Shown here one piece after another: positions 1-9,418 of a stretch of DNA of 64,000 nucleotides (the stretch's first letter is position 1; each line of letters begins with the position of its first letter). Source of the DNA: Candidatus Peregrinibacteria bacterium HGW-Peregrinibacteria-1. Its GTDB lineage: Bacteria; Patescibacteriota; Gracilibacteria; UBA1369; LOWO2-01-FULL-3. The stretch spans positions 585,995 through 649,994 of the forward strand of contig PGYE01000001.1 in NCBI GenBank assembly GCA_002839505.1, in the 5' to 3' direction. The translations under genes and the position numbers were made by a program. The notes under the pieces are model-generated. The model worked only from the letters and a program-made list of their open reading frames with translations. It was not told the DNA's origin and searched no databases.

Positions 1-104
1 AGCCGCCGGCGGTACTGCAAAAGCAATGTTATAATTACCAAACAGGCCAACCATAAACGAGAACATTATCGACAGCGCAAACATTTTTTTCTTAAAAATC
101 ATAA
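1..104 (-). CDS. 5' end of a secreted or membrane protein (partial, runs off the left edge)
   Basis: Reverse complement reads MIFKKKMFALSIMFSFMVGLFGNYNIAFAVPPAA..., a typical signal peptide with an AFA-type cleavage site. Absent from the ORF track because it is truncated. Confidence 0.6.
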
Positions 105-220
105 AAGTGAGGTTAATGTGATTAAATTAAAGTGCTTGTATAAGCAGAACACACTATATGGGATCTGGAAAGACTAGTACAGTAAACGAAGTAGACGCGT
201 ACTTTCATTGTTTAATGCCT

Positions 221-261
221 CAAGAACCCCACATTACCGTTAAGTAATAATGGGGTTCTTG
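221..261. repeat. Long inverted repeat / hairpin (CAAGAACCCCA ... TGGGGTTCTTG with an inner ATTAC/GTAAT stem)
   Basis: Direct reading of an 11-bp outer stem plus a 5-bp inner stem. No clear T-tract on either side, so terminator function is uncertain. Confidence 0.6.
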
Positions 262-293
262 TAGAATTGATGACTATATGACTATCCGCACAA

Positions 294-620
294 CTATTGG
301 CTTGAATGCTTATCAATAACCTCCTGAGTGTTTTTCACATGCATCGCAAACTCTTCCACCAATCGCACTGACTCCTCAATAGCTATATCTGAGAGCTTAA
401 TATTGCGATCTGTTAGATATTTATCTGCCGCATCACCTTCCATATCGGTAAACTCCGCGAACTCATCCTCCGACAGCATATCCGCCAGCCGTAGGATCAC
501 GGCCTCATCCACGCTATCGCTAAACTGGGCGGCAATTGACTCCTTTTCTTCAGCCGGCAAATCATCAATGCCCATCGCTTTAAAGAGTTCTTCAAGGTTC
601 AAATTATCAGTATTGCTCAT
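294..620 (-). CDS. Small acidic protein, DUF5663-like
   Basis: 108 aa; LEELFKAMGIDDLPAEEKESIAAQFSDSVDEAVILRLADMLSEDEFAEF resembles DUF5663 proteins of Patescibacteria (recalled, not searched). Confidence 0.6.
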   Translation of the reverse strand: MSNTDNLNLEELFKAMGIDDLPAEEKESIAAQFSDSVDEAVILRLADMLSEDEFAEFTDMEGDAADKYLTDRNIKLSDIAIEESVRLVEEFAMHVKNTQEVIDKHSSQ

Positions 621-668
621 AGTATTTAAATTTTATTTTTGTATAAATTAACTTTTGATTGGTAAATA

Positions 669-3668
669 TTATCTGTTGTTTATCTGACCATTTAACATCT
701 TCCAAGAATACTCAGTGTCAAACAATCTCTTGGCAACCTCACCTGAATCCAGATTAGCACGGCTGGCAATACTTTCAACAGTAGCTTTATCAAACGTTAT
801 TTTGTCGTGATTCCAGAAGCGTTTCAAGGACTCCGTGTTTTCCGACATGTTCAAGAGATCCGACCTGATTGCTACACGATCCGATGCATCCATCTCAGGG
901 AATAACCTGTTAAAGATATCATATAAACCAGGATCCTTATCCATCACTCCACCGGCTTTCAATACCGGCATATCATCATCTGGAATCTCAAAGGTCAATT
1001 TTTCACCCTTATTCAAGGCCTCTAGAAACTCAGAACCCGTCCCCGGCGGAGTAATCACATTATTGATCGCATTATTAGTATCACCAGCGATATCAGCGGG
1101 ATTCAGAGGAACATTTAACCTTGGATCAATGGGTTTCAGCTGCTCATCAAGTAGACTGGTGCCCCCATTACCGACTTTTGTGAACCCTTCTGGCCCAGAA
1201 TCAGGTACTGGTGGCGTAGTGCCAGGCACTGGCCCTGGAGGAGTGATGCCTGGGTCAACTGGGGGAGTGGTGCCAGGCCCTGGATCAGGTCCAGGAGGAG
1301 TGGTACCTGTATCACCTTGTTCCCACCAAAAACCTTCTTCTGTATCAACTCCAGGCCCCGGTGGCGTCGCAGCATCTCCGCCACCAAACACGGCATCCAC
1401 AGCTTGCGAAGCCCCATATCCCAGTGCTAAAGATGCTCCAATTGCAGCACCGTATTCTCCTATGCGCCTCTTCCATAGGTTTTCTTGCTGTTTCTCCAGT
1501 TCTTTTAATTTAGTTTCAAACTCAGCATTAAGCCACTCACTCATTTTTGTAATCCTCTGAGCAGGACTGTCTTCATATAAAAATATTGCACCATCTTGTT
1601 CCAGTTTTCTATTAATGCTTGAAATCATACCAGCCTTAACATTGTCCATATCAAAATTCGCCAGACCCGGAGTTTCAAACAATTGTCCGTTAGCTGATTG
1701 ACCAGCGTCTCTTACCATAGTTTGACGACCAGATTGTCTGACAGCCTTCTGGTGATAACCAGCATATGAATTCCCACCAACCATCTTATAGCCGGCTCTC
1801 TTCGCAGTATCATGAAGTAACATTGTGGAAGCACCTTTTAGACCCATAACCACTCCAAAACCTAATGGTCCACCCAAGGCTCCTCCCGCTACTGCGAGTG
1901 ATACACCTAATGCCGTTCGATATTTCCACTTTATTCTTGACCATTTACCAAGCATCTCTCTCGAACCTTCCAAAGCCTTGCTCAACACTCCTGACTTATC
2001 TTTTTTATATTCAATACGCTTCTTGGTTATCTCTCGACTGGTCTTAAAGAAGGCATCAATTCTGTTAGACATAAACATCAACCTCTGAGTTTTATCAGTG
2101 AGGTCAACACCATTAGCCGCTGCTTCCGTTTCTTGTTTCAGTGTCCCAAGTAGCCCCTCTCTGGCTGGATCTAAAGTTAGCGCCTTCTCCTTCCCCTTTG
2201 ACTCTATCGCTTTCGCATAATCGGAAACAGCCACCTCTGGCGTGAATTCTCGATATCTCACCTCTAGATTTTTGCCATTTTTTACAATCTGCGCTCGATT
2301 TCCGGACCGTGCCATCGCTAAGTTACGAAGGATTGCAATCTGTTCCACAGTCATAGAAGCACCCCCCTGAATATAGACGTATGTCTCTTCAGGAGTACCA
2401 GAAGGAACCATTTGATCTGGACTATCTATATTAATTTCATGAGCACTAAAATACCTAAGCATCTCTTCAGCAAAGTTTGCTTTAGTAATCTCGGGTAAGT
2501 TTTGTTCACGTTCTTCCTCACGTTCTTCCTCACGTTCTTCCTCACGTTCTTCCTCACGTTCTTCTTCACGCTCTTCCTCACGTTCTTCTTCTCGCTCTTC
2601 TTCGGCCAAGTCTAATATTCGCCTTATTCTCTCAGCAGAAGTGCCTAAGCAATTTGCCACATTAGCTATGTTTTGCTCTTCTGTATTTTGATCTTCTGTT
2701 TCATGATTTACTTCCATCTCTGCGGTCATAGCATGTTTCACAAACCCGATTGCATCAGAGTCGTCCGGTATGAGCTCATCTAAAGTAAGGTCAGGATTTT
2801 CATCAAAGAGGCTCAGTAGTTGGGGGTAATCACTATCCGCCAGTAGGCGGTTGGCTTCTCCTAGTACTTCTTCATCGATCGGATTTTTTAACGATTCACT
2901 CATCTTAGGTTTTGTTAAGGAAGGTTTAATTATACCACTATCAGTGCTGGAGTCAAGCTTCGTTGAAGCTTCCTCCTCAGTCTCTTTTTGCTTTGGTCTC
3001 CCACTTTCAGCCAGTTTTTGCATAACAAATTCTCTTCTTTTCTCATCAGTTATAGCCGTTATGTTATCCTCCAAATAATCCTCCGCCCCCTTCTCAATAA
3101 ATACTGATACCGCCGTCTCAAACATTTCGTCCGAAAATGAATTAATACTACCAAAAATTTCATCCGCCAATTTAACAGTCAACTTATTTCTGCTTTTCCG
3201 TATAAAACCAAACATCTCCTCACCTTTACCGCCATCAAGCAGAGACTTCACCATCATAGGTGTCAACACCCTTACGCTCTCAAGATTTTCAGCCAATAAA
3301 TCTACATGTCCTTCTCTAAATAACCTTTCAGCCCTCTTCTTACGCTCCGACCTATTGGCCGCCCTGTCAAGAAAAAGCTTGACAGCAGCACTATCCCATT
3401 TCATTGTTGATGGATCTAGCTTCGGCACACCTTTTATTGTATACACAACTTCACCAGCATCACCCCTATCTACATCTATTGATGTAACACCATCTAATTC
3501 AAGGACAACTCTTTCTACATCCAGCCGAACCTCACCTCTTATTTCATCTATCCGGTGCACCACCTCACGATCAACGCCATCCCCTTTCTCTTGTACGGTA
3601 AGCGTATCAACTGGCTCAGCTCCTTCTAAAGGCTTTCCATTATTTGTAGTTTTATTACCACTAGACAT
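669..3668 (-). CDS. Large multidomain hypothetical protein with (REEE)n repeat, central hydrophobic region and Pro/Gly-rich segment
   Basis: 999-aa ORF; EEEREEEREEER tract, hydrophobic AALGVSLAVAGGALGGPLGFGVVMGL-like segment, TTPPGPDPGPGTTPP tract. Confidence 0.8.
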   Translation of the reverse strand: MSSGNKTTNNGKPLEGAEPVDTLTVQEKGDGVDREVVHRIDEIRGEVRLDVERVVLELDGVTSIDVDRGDAGEVVYTIKGVPKLDPSTMKWDSAAVKLFLDRAANRSERKKRAERLFREGHVDLLAENLESVRVLTPMMVKSLLDGGKGEEMFGFIRKSRNKLTVKLADEIFGSINSFSDEMFETAVSVFIEKGAEDYLEDNITAITDEKRREFVMQKLAESGRPKQKETEEEASTKLDSSTDSGIIKPSLTKPKMSESLKNPIDEEVLGEANRLLADSDYPQLLSLFDENPDLTLDELIPDDSDAIGFVKHAMTAEMEVNHETEDQNTEEQNIANVANCLGTSAERIRRILDLAEEEREEEREEEREEEREEEREEEREEEREEEREQNLPEITKANFAEEMLRYFSAHEINIDSPDQMVPSGTPEETYVYIQGGASMTVEQIAILRNLAMARSGNRAQIVKNGKNLEVRYREFTPEVAVSDYAKAIESKGKEKALTLDPAREGLLGTLKQETEAAANGVDLTDKTQRLMFMSNRIDAFFKTSREITKKRIEYKKDKSGVLSKALEGSREMLGKWSRIKWKYRTALGVSLAVAGGALGGPLGFGVVMGLKGASTMLLHDTAKRAGYKMVGGNSYAGYHQKAVRQSGRQTMVRDAGQSANGQLFETPGLANFDMDNVKAGMISSINRKLEQDGAIFLYEDSPAQRITKMSEWLNAEFETKLKELEKQQENLWKRRIGEYGAAIGASLALGYGASQAVDAVFGGGDAATPPGPGVDTEEGFWWEQGDTGTTPPGPDPGPGTTPPVDPGITPPGPVPGTTPPVPDSGPEGFTKVGNGGTSLLDEQLKPIDPRLNVPLNPADIAGDTNNAINNVITPPGTGSEFLEALNKGEKLTFEIPDDDMPVLKAGGVMDKDPGLYDIFNRLFPEMDASDRVAIRSDLLNMSENTESLKRFWNHDKITFDKATVESIASRANLDSGEVAKRLFDTEYSWKMLNGQINNR
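2506..2604. repeat. 12-bp in-frame tandem repeat (cgttcttcctca)n encoding REEE
   Basis: About 8 copies of cgttcttcctca with minor variants read directly. Confidence 0.85.
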
Positions 3669-3847
3669 CGGTGTTTTTAAAAATAAATCTTGAAATTATA
3701 CATCATAACCGGCCCAATGTCAAAACCACAACTTCCACAAAACCCCTCAGCCCAAGATCCATCCCAAAACGACCCCCCATTACAGCACTTTTATCTCAAA
3801 AGAATTTATGATATAATAAACGGATTAATTTAATTCAAACTTCTCAA

Positions 3848-5836
3848 ATGCGAGATTATAGAAATCACAAATTCCTTTATGGGATCGAGTCCAGGCTCCT
3901 TCGGGAAACACCTGAGTTTAAACTCACACCACCCGATCTCATGTCCGAAAGAACCCCTCAGGATGGAGTTTTGGAGAATGCAAAAATTCAAGAAATGCAT
4001 CAATCTCAGCGAGAACGCCTTAAAGTCGAAATACCTGAGCATCCTACAATTGATGCAACCTCTGAAATTCCTAAGATCATCGCCCCGGCACCTTCCGCGA
4101 AAGAAAATCCGGAAGCTGAAAAGACTGGAGTCACACTACCTGAATCCCGCATGTTGGATCGCGAAAAATATCAAGAATCCGTGAAAAAGCAGAATGTTGA
4201 TGAACTGGTCAAGTATTTTGATGTTTCCAAAATTGTTACCGAAAGTATGAAAAGTCCGGTTATTCCCGAGACTTTTTCTGTCACCAACGAACACAATTTA
4301 AAAACCGCCTACGAGTACTTCATCAGCATCGGAATCAAGGAAGATGACATTTTTAAAGACACCTTTGCAATTCTTCTGCAGGCGATCAACAGCAACCCTT
4401 ACGAAAAAGACCCTGCCCAAATGGCCTTGTTCAAAAATCCCGATGCCAACCTAAACGAAATAAGACTCCTCCAGCCCGGCGACTTCGGCAAAGACTTTGC
4501 CACCGCTTATCAAAATTTCAACCTCATGAGATCCCTCTCCGCGAAAGCCAATAATGGCCTCATCAGCGCCGTCACTCACGCTAAAGAACGCGCTAAAACC
4601 GACGGCACCGGAGCACTCGACGATGTCAAAGAGTTTGGCAAAGACATTGCTGGAGCATTCAGTAAAGCCTGGAGAGAAAAAGACTGGGTAAAACTCGCAC
4701 TCTTCGGTGGGGGAATATTCGCCACCTACAAATTGATTCAGACCATCTTCCCAAAGGGGGAATCCGGTAAAGGAGGAAAATGGTTTAAAGGACTGGCGCT
4801 ATTAGGTGTTGCCGGAGTCGGAGTCGGATACCTCCTCAAAGAATCCGGACACGACCTAATTGGAGACGCCTTTGGCAAAAACACCGACAAAGAGCTCTTC
4901 GGCCCCATGAAGGAAATAGTGGAAAAACACGACCTCTTAAAAAACCGCAACATTGACTTTGAAACCATGGCACGAATATCACAAGTCGATGCCGCCGGAC
5001 TTGACGAGCTGAAAGAAAACGCCCAAGGAAGCCGCAAAATAGCCCCAAAAAAATACCCCAGCATCTTCAAACTCGACGAATTCGATCATCCCGGCAAATC
5101 AGAAAAACTTTATAATGTTGCCAGCGGTCTCGAACAAATATACTACAACATAATTCAAGAAGCCGACAAAGAACGCTACGGCAAATTAACCTACCAACAA
5201 TTTTTAGGCAGACACCCTGGCATAACAGTTGCCGGAATAGTCTCAATCGCAACACTCCTCGAAAATATGCCAAGGCTCCAAGCCCAGGCCGAACAATATC
5301 AGTCCGCCAAAGAGACCCTCGTCAAAGTATTCGGCTCAGAAAATGTCAAATTCAGCCTCGAAAAAGATCTTGGCATCAACGAACAGGGCAATCTAAAAGT
5401 CCGCATCATGGAATTCCCGATTTTACTTGTTCCGACAGCCCGCGGCTACCAACTATCCTTCGGCACCGGCGAAACCCCTGAGCCTTATGAGGTAGGGGAA
5501 GTCATTAATTTAATTACTGAAGTTATTTTATCGCATCCCAATTATGACGGACAAGTACTCTCCCAAGACTCCATAGAAAAAGCCCACGACACCACCACGG
5601 AATTTTTGAAGGCGGTAGTCGAAGAAGCTTACAAGAAAAAATTTGAAATAACTGAAACATCCACCACACAAATAACATCTCAGTACAAATACGGAAAATG
5701 GCAAATCTACAAAGACGGCACCCTCGCCGACAAACTCGTCATAACAATTAACCCACGCGGAAGAGTCGAAATTGAAGACACATCCGAGGATGAAGAGCAG
5801 GAAGAGGAGGCTTCACCGGAAGCAACAGAAGAATAA
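3848..5836 (+). CDS. Hypothetical membrane-associated protein with a double hydrophobic segment
   Basis: 662-aa ORF; WVKLALFGGGIFATYKLIQTIF...WFKGLALLGVAGVGVGYLL. TATAAT at 3812-3817 upstream. Confidence 0.8.
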   Translation: MRDYRNHKFLYGIESRLLRETPEFKLTPPDLMSERTPQDGVLENAKIQEMHQSQRERLKVEIPEHPTIDATSEIPKIIAPAPSAKENPEAEKTGVTLPESRMLDREKYQESVKKQNVDELVKYFDVSKIVTESMKSPVIPETFSVTNEHNLKTAYEYFISIGIKEDDIFKDTFAILLQAINSNPYEKDPAQMALFKNPDANLNEIRLLQPGDFGKDFATAYQNFNLMRSLSAKANNGLISAVTHAKERAKTDGTGALDDVKEFGKDIAGAFSKAWREKDWVKLALFGGGIFATYKLIQTIFPKGESGKGGKWFKGLALLGVAGVGVGYLLKESGHDLIGDAFGKNTDKELFGPMKEIVEKHDLLKNRNIDFETMARISQVDAAGLDELKENAQGSRKIAPKKYPSIFKLDEFDHPGKSEKLYNVASGLEQIYYNIIQEADKERYGKLTYQQFLGRHPGITVAGIVSIATLLENMPRLQAQAEQYQSAKETLVKVFGSENVKFSLEKDLGINEQGNLKVRIMEFPILLVPTARGYQLSFGTGETPEPYEVGEVINLITEVILSHPNYDGQVLSQDSIEKAHDTTTEFLKAVVEEAYKKKFEITETSTTQITSQYKYGKWQIYKDGTLADKLVITINPRGRVEIEDTSEDEEQEEEASPEATEE

Positions 5837-5873
5837 ACATTAATAATAAAAACAAAACCTAAAACAACAATCC

Positions 5874-6041
5874 ATGAATAAAACAACCCTCGAAGAAGAA
5901 AAAAAACTGGACTACCTCATGGCTCTACTCAAGAAACAACAAATTTATAAAAGCCAAGTTGAAGCCAGCCACCTCCGTGAAATGATCAAAGCCAGCGGAA
6001 AAGGCGACCAACTTCTCGAATTTTATTCTCAATTTATTTAA
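5874..6041 (+). CDS. Small hypothetical protein (55 aa)
   Basis: ATG to TAA ORF: MNKTTLEEEKKLDYLMALLKKQQIYKSQVEASHLREMIKASGKGDQLLEFYSQFI. Below the track cutoff; fits cleanly between the 662-aa and 83-aa genes. Confidence 0.65.
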   Translation: MNKTTLEEEKKLDYLMALLKKQQIYKSQVEASHLREMIKASGKGDQLLEFYSQFI

Positions 6042-6058
6042 ATCTCACCTCAAACACT

Positions 6059-6310
6059 ATGTCACAATCAAACATCAAACTAACACCGCAAGAGTTTACC
6101 GAGCTCCTTCACCAGACATCACTTGATGCCGAGCAAAAACAAATGGTAATTGACCTACTACCACTCCTAACTCCCGACCAGATCAATCAAGTCGCCGAAG
6201 AACTCCGCAAAAACGCTCGCGAATTTGACCGCATCCTCACCAACATGGAATCCGAGCAAAACAAAGCAATCCTAGATCACGAAATCAAACAAAAACAAAA
6301 TAATCAATAA
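6059..6310 (+). CDS. Small hypothetical helical protein (83 aa)
   Basis: Intact ORF ending 2 nt before the 1028-aa ORF starts; co-directional. Confidence 0.7.
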   Translation: MSQSNIKLTPQEFTELLHQTSLDAEQKQMVIDLLPLLTPDQINQVAEELRKNAREFDRILTNMESEQNKAILDHEIKQKQNNQ

Positions 6311-6312
6311 CG

Positions 6313-9300
6313 ATGACACCGGAGCCAACCCCAAACACACCACAGGAACAACTTTCTCCTCCAGGAACCGATGAAGTAATAACTCCCAATCCCGAAATTC
6401 AGGCAAACCCTGAGAAATTTGCCGATGCCGCTCAAGAGGAGCTCGACAAAGAGAAAAGCCCTGAAAAAAAACGCGCCCGCGAACGCGTCCGTGAACTGGC
6501 CAAAAAAACCAAAGACAAAGTCGACACAACACTCAAAGTCAGTAGTGGCATGAAAGCCGCTATGGGAGTTGGAGGAGTAATTCTCGGCGCAATCCTCATC
6601 AGCAAAATGTTCAGCAGCAAAAAAGAAACCGAAAGCAGCAACAACTCCACCCTCAAAACCATCCTCGGAATAGGGGCCCTCGGAGCCGGACTTTACGCCC
6701 TCGACAAATACACCGGCCTCCCATTCGGCAAAAAATACTCTCGCTACATCGACAATTTATTAAAAGGCGACGACAAAGAAAAAAAGGCAAAAGAAAAAGC
6801 CGAGAAAAAAGAAGCCGAAAAGCCCAAAGGGCCACCGGAGGGATATATAACATATGGGGCAGGAATCAACGAAACACTTGAAAGCACGGCTCCCGAACTA
6901 CAAAAATCTATACGATCCAATAGAGAGGGGCTTGGTCTTGCCGCATGGTTCACCGGTGCATTTGGTGGACTAGTTGATGCTGTCAAAGGAACAGGCAAGA
7001 TGGGAGGTGGAGCATTCTTGAGTCTAGCTCAAGGCACTGTTGACACAGTAACTGGACACCCAATTGCTTCAGTTTTTGCCGGAGCCGCAATTGTTAGCAA
7101 TATGGACAAAATTAAATTCCCAGAAGACTCTGAGTTTCGATACATGCCGAAAGACCCAACAAAACGTGCAGATCACTTTAAGAGAATGTTCAAGACAGAA
7201 GAAGTACAAGCATGGTTGGACGAGCAAGACCTGCATCTCGACCACGCCCAAATTGACAAAATATCAGGGATTATAGGTAACCCCGATGAACTCAAAAAAT
7301 TTCTCAATGAACATGTAAAAGTGGATAAGCTTGCTGATATGACCGTCGAAGCTATAGCTCTTTCCAATAGAAAAACATTGAATTCGCATAATATTGAATT
7401 TCTTACCAGGCTAAGGATCGATCTCAACAATCAATTTGCCCAAAACCACCAAGCTGAAGAATTAAAAACGCAATACAAGAACGCAATCAAAAACGCGCAA
7501 TATCGACTCCGCCAAAATTCGATAGAGAAGTCAATGACCGAAGAGCAGCTCAATCAACACCGCAAAGAAATCCTAGAACAACTGCTTGCAAACTTAAAAT
7601 CAATAGAAATATTAGACATACAGCTTGGAGAGGACAACATATATCGGTATGCCATCAGAAATGAAGAAGGATTTTTTGGTTGGGACCAATATACTCCTCT
7701 ATTCGTAGACCCCAGCTTATCCTTAGCTGACCAATCGGAAAAAGCCAATGACGCCATGCTCGAAAGTGCCGGTTATCTTGCAGCATTTGGAGACAATGGC
7801 TTCATTGAAGGTATTCGGGAACGCCTCGGATCCGTTAAAGAACGAGTCGATCAAGGAGAATCGGTTATTACCATTGTTGGAGGAGAAGCTCTTGAGATGA
7901 AGCTTGATACTCTTGAAACATTATATATTGGTCCTTTCAAGATCGTTGGGAACCTAGTTGCAGGTGCATGGAATGGGGCGACAGGAGAAGATGGAACGCT
8001 GGAAGTTGCCACAGCTTTTCAAGAATACGGCAAGGGAATAGCTGCAATGGCGATGTTTGGAACATCAGTAGGAATTGCCAAAGCAGTTACTTCATTGGTG
8101 ACCAAAGGTCCAAAAACAACATATCTCAACATTAAAAACCGAGGTCTTTTGGCTCCAGGGAAGGCAATACTTGGATGGGCCGCTTGGCCATATAAGGGTG
8201 CCGTTAAGATAAAAGACTTACTATATCCACCGATCCGAGAAATGGTGCACATGGGAGGGCCAATCAAAGGAATTTCAGAACATGCTGGAAATCTAAATAA
8301 ACTTTATAGGGGACGAATGTCCGTACACCTAGAAGAATTGAAGAACAGTGCAATAGCACGGTTTCTCCGCAATCCGCTTAGCGGCAAAAACTATCGGGGG
8401 AGAATAGGGGATGCCCGTAGAGCGCTTGTTGAACGGCAAAAGGTATATAATGAACTACTTGAGCACAGAATAAAGCATGGCCTAAGTCCAACCGCAGTAC
8501 CACTTAGTGATATTGATAGAACAAGATTAATTAAGGGACTGCACGAGAGAGGTCAAATGACAATGGCTGCGGCAGAAGCGATACTTAAACCTAGAGGAGC
8601 AAGCCGAATCGACATTATAATAAATAAATTTGAATCCCAAGCACTCATTCCACAGCAAGAACATGTGAAAAAATTTCATGCCTTCTTGGAGCTTGAGCAT
8701 ATAAGAAATGAAGTAGCCGTTGCACAGGAATCTAAAGGACCAGCACGTGCTGAAAAAATAAAATATGTAAACGAGAAACTGAAAAAAATAGGTATTACAG
8801 ATTTTGAACTAAATGATAGCAATTTCGATGCCACCCAAAAACGCTTGTCTTCCATCATTGACAACCCCGAAGAATTTAAAAAAGTCACCGGAATTGATCA
8901 TCCTTCGCAAGCCTCCCCCGAAACTCCCTCCCGCCCGCCTCTCGACGCCGAAGCTAGACTCAGAGACACCCGTACCGCCCTCAAGGCATCGCACGAGGCC
9001 GCCGTTCGCGGAGACCTCACCCCCGAGCAATATCGCCAAGCCCTTAAAGAAGCGCAATCAAACCTCCGCTCAGCTGGAATCGAAGTCGACCTTGGAAAAA
9101 TTGATGACATCAAGACTCCACAAGATGTTGCTACCCACGCTACACAACGAAGTACTCAAGTTAACGGAATTATCGAGGCACTCGGCACCCCCGAGGGAAC
9201 CGCAAGAATGCAGGCCGATACCATTAAAGCTGGAAGTGCAAAACCCGCCCCAACACCCGCTGATGTCCCCGGAGCGAAAAGAGTTGGTGGTGACATTGAA

Positions 9301-9399
9301 GCCGGCCGCCAACACCCCGGTGCGACCCCCGACAAACCGACCGGCTCCCCCGACGCACCGCATCGTAGACCCAAAGCACCAGGAAGACTTGGTAGATAA
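6313..9399 (+). CDS. Giant hypothetical membrane-associated protein, N-terminal paralog of the following gene
   Basis: 1028-aa ORF; N-terminus shares TLKxILGIGxxGAGLYALDKYTGxPFGKKY with the 1334-aa product. Confidence 0.85.
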   Translation: MTPEPTPNTPQEQLSPPGTDEVITPNPEIQANPEKFADAAQEELDKEKSPEKKRARERVRELAKKTKDKVDTTLKVSSGMKAAMGVGGVILGAILISKMFSSKKETESSNNSTLKTILGIGALGAGLYALDKYTGLPFGKKYSRYIDNLLKGDDKEKKAKEKAEKKEAEKPKGPPEGYITYGAGINETLESTAPELQKSIRSNREGLGLAAWFTGAFGGLVDAVKGTGKMGGGAFLSLAQGTVDTVTGHPIASVFAGAAIVSNMDKIKFPEDSEFRYMPKDPTKRADHFKRMFKTEEVQAWLDEQDLHLDHAQIDKISGIIGNPDELKKFLNEHVKVDKLADMTVEAIALSNRKTLNSHNIEFLTRLRIDLNNQFAQNHQAEELKTQYKNAIKNAQYRLRQNSIEKSMTEEQLNQHRKEILEQLLANLKSIEILDIQLGEDNIYRYAIRNEEGFFGWDQYTPLFVDPSLSLADQSEKANDAMLESAGYLAAFGDNGFIEGIRERLGSVKERVDQGESVITIVGGEALEMKLDTLETLYIGPFKIVGNLVAGAWNGATGEDGTLEVATAFQEYGKGIAAMAMFGTSVGIAKAVTSLVTKGPKTTYLNIKNRGLLAPGKAILGWAAWPYKGAVKIKDLLYPPIREMVHMGGPIKGISEHAGNLNKLYRGRMSVHLEELKNSAIARFLRNPLSGKNYRGRIGDARRALVERQKVYNELLEHRIKHGLSPTAVPLSDIDRTRLIKGLHERGQMTMAAAEAILKPRGASRIDIIINKFESQALIPQQEHVKKFHAFLELEHIRNEVAVAQESKGPARAEKIKYVNEKLKKIGITDFELNDSNFDATQKRLSSIIDNPEEFKKVTGIDHPSQASPETPSRPPLDAEARLRDTRTALKASHEAAVRGDLTPEQYRQALKEAQSNLRSAGIEVDLGKIDDIKTPQDVATHATQRSTQVNGIIEALGTPEGTARMQADTIKAGSAKPAPTPADVPGAKRVGGDIEAGRQHPGATPDKPTGSPDAPHRRPKAPGRLGR

Positions 9400-9418
9400 T
9401 TATTGAAAGCCCAAAAAC

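Noticed and set aside
835-1560. 241-aa + ORF opposite the 999-aa gene, Pro/Gly-rich.
   Set aside because: Antisense translation of the GPP-rich repeat tract; no independent start context or family resemblance.
8813-9406. 197-aa + ORF in another frame within the 1028-aa gene.
   Set aside because: Shadow ORF produced by C-rich composition; low-complexity protein, and the main frame continues through.
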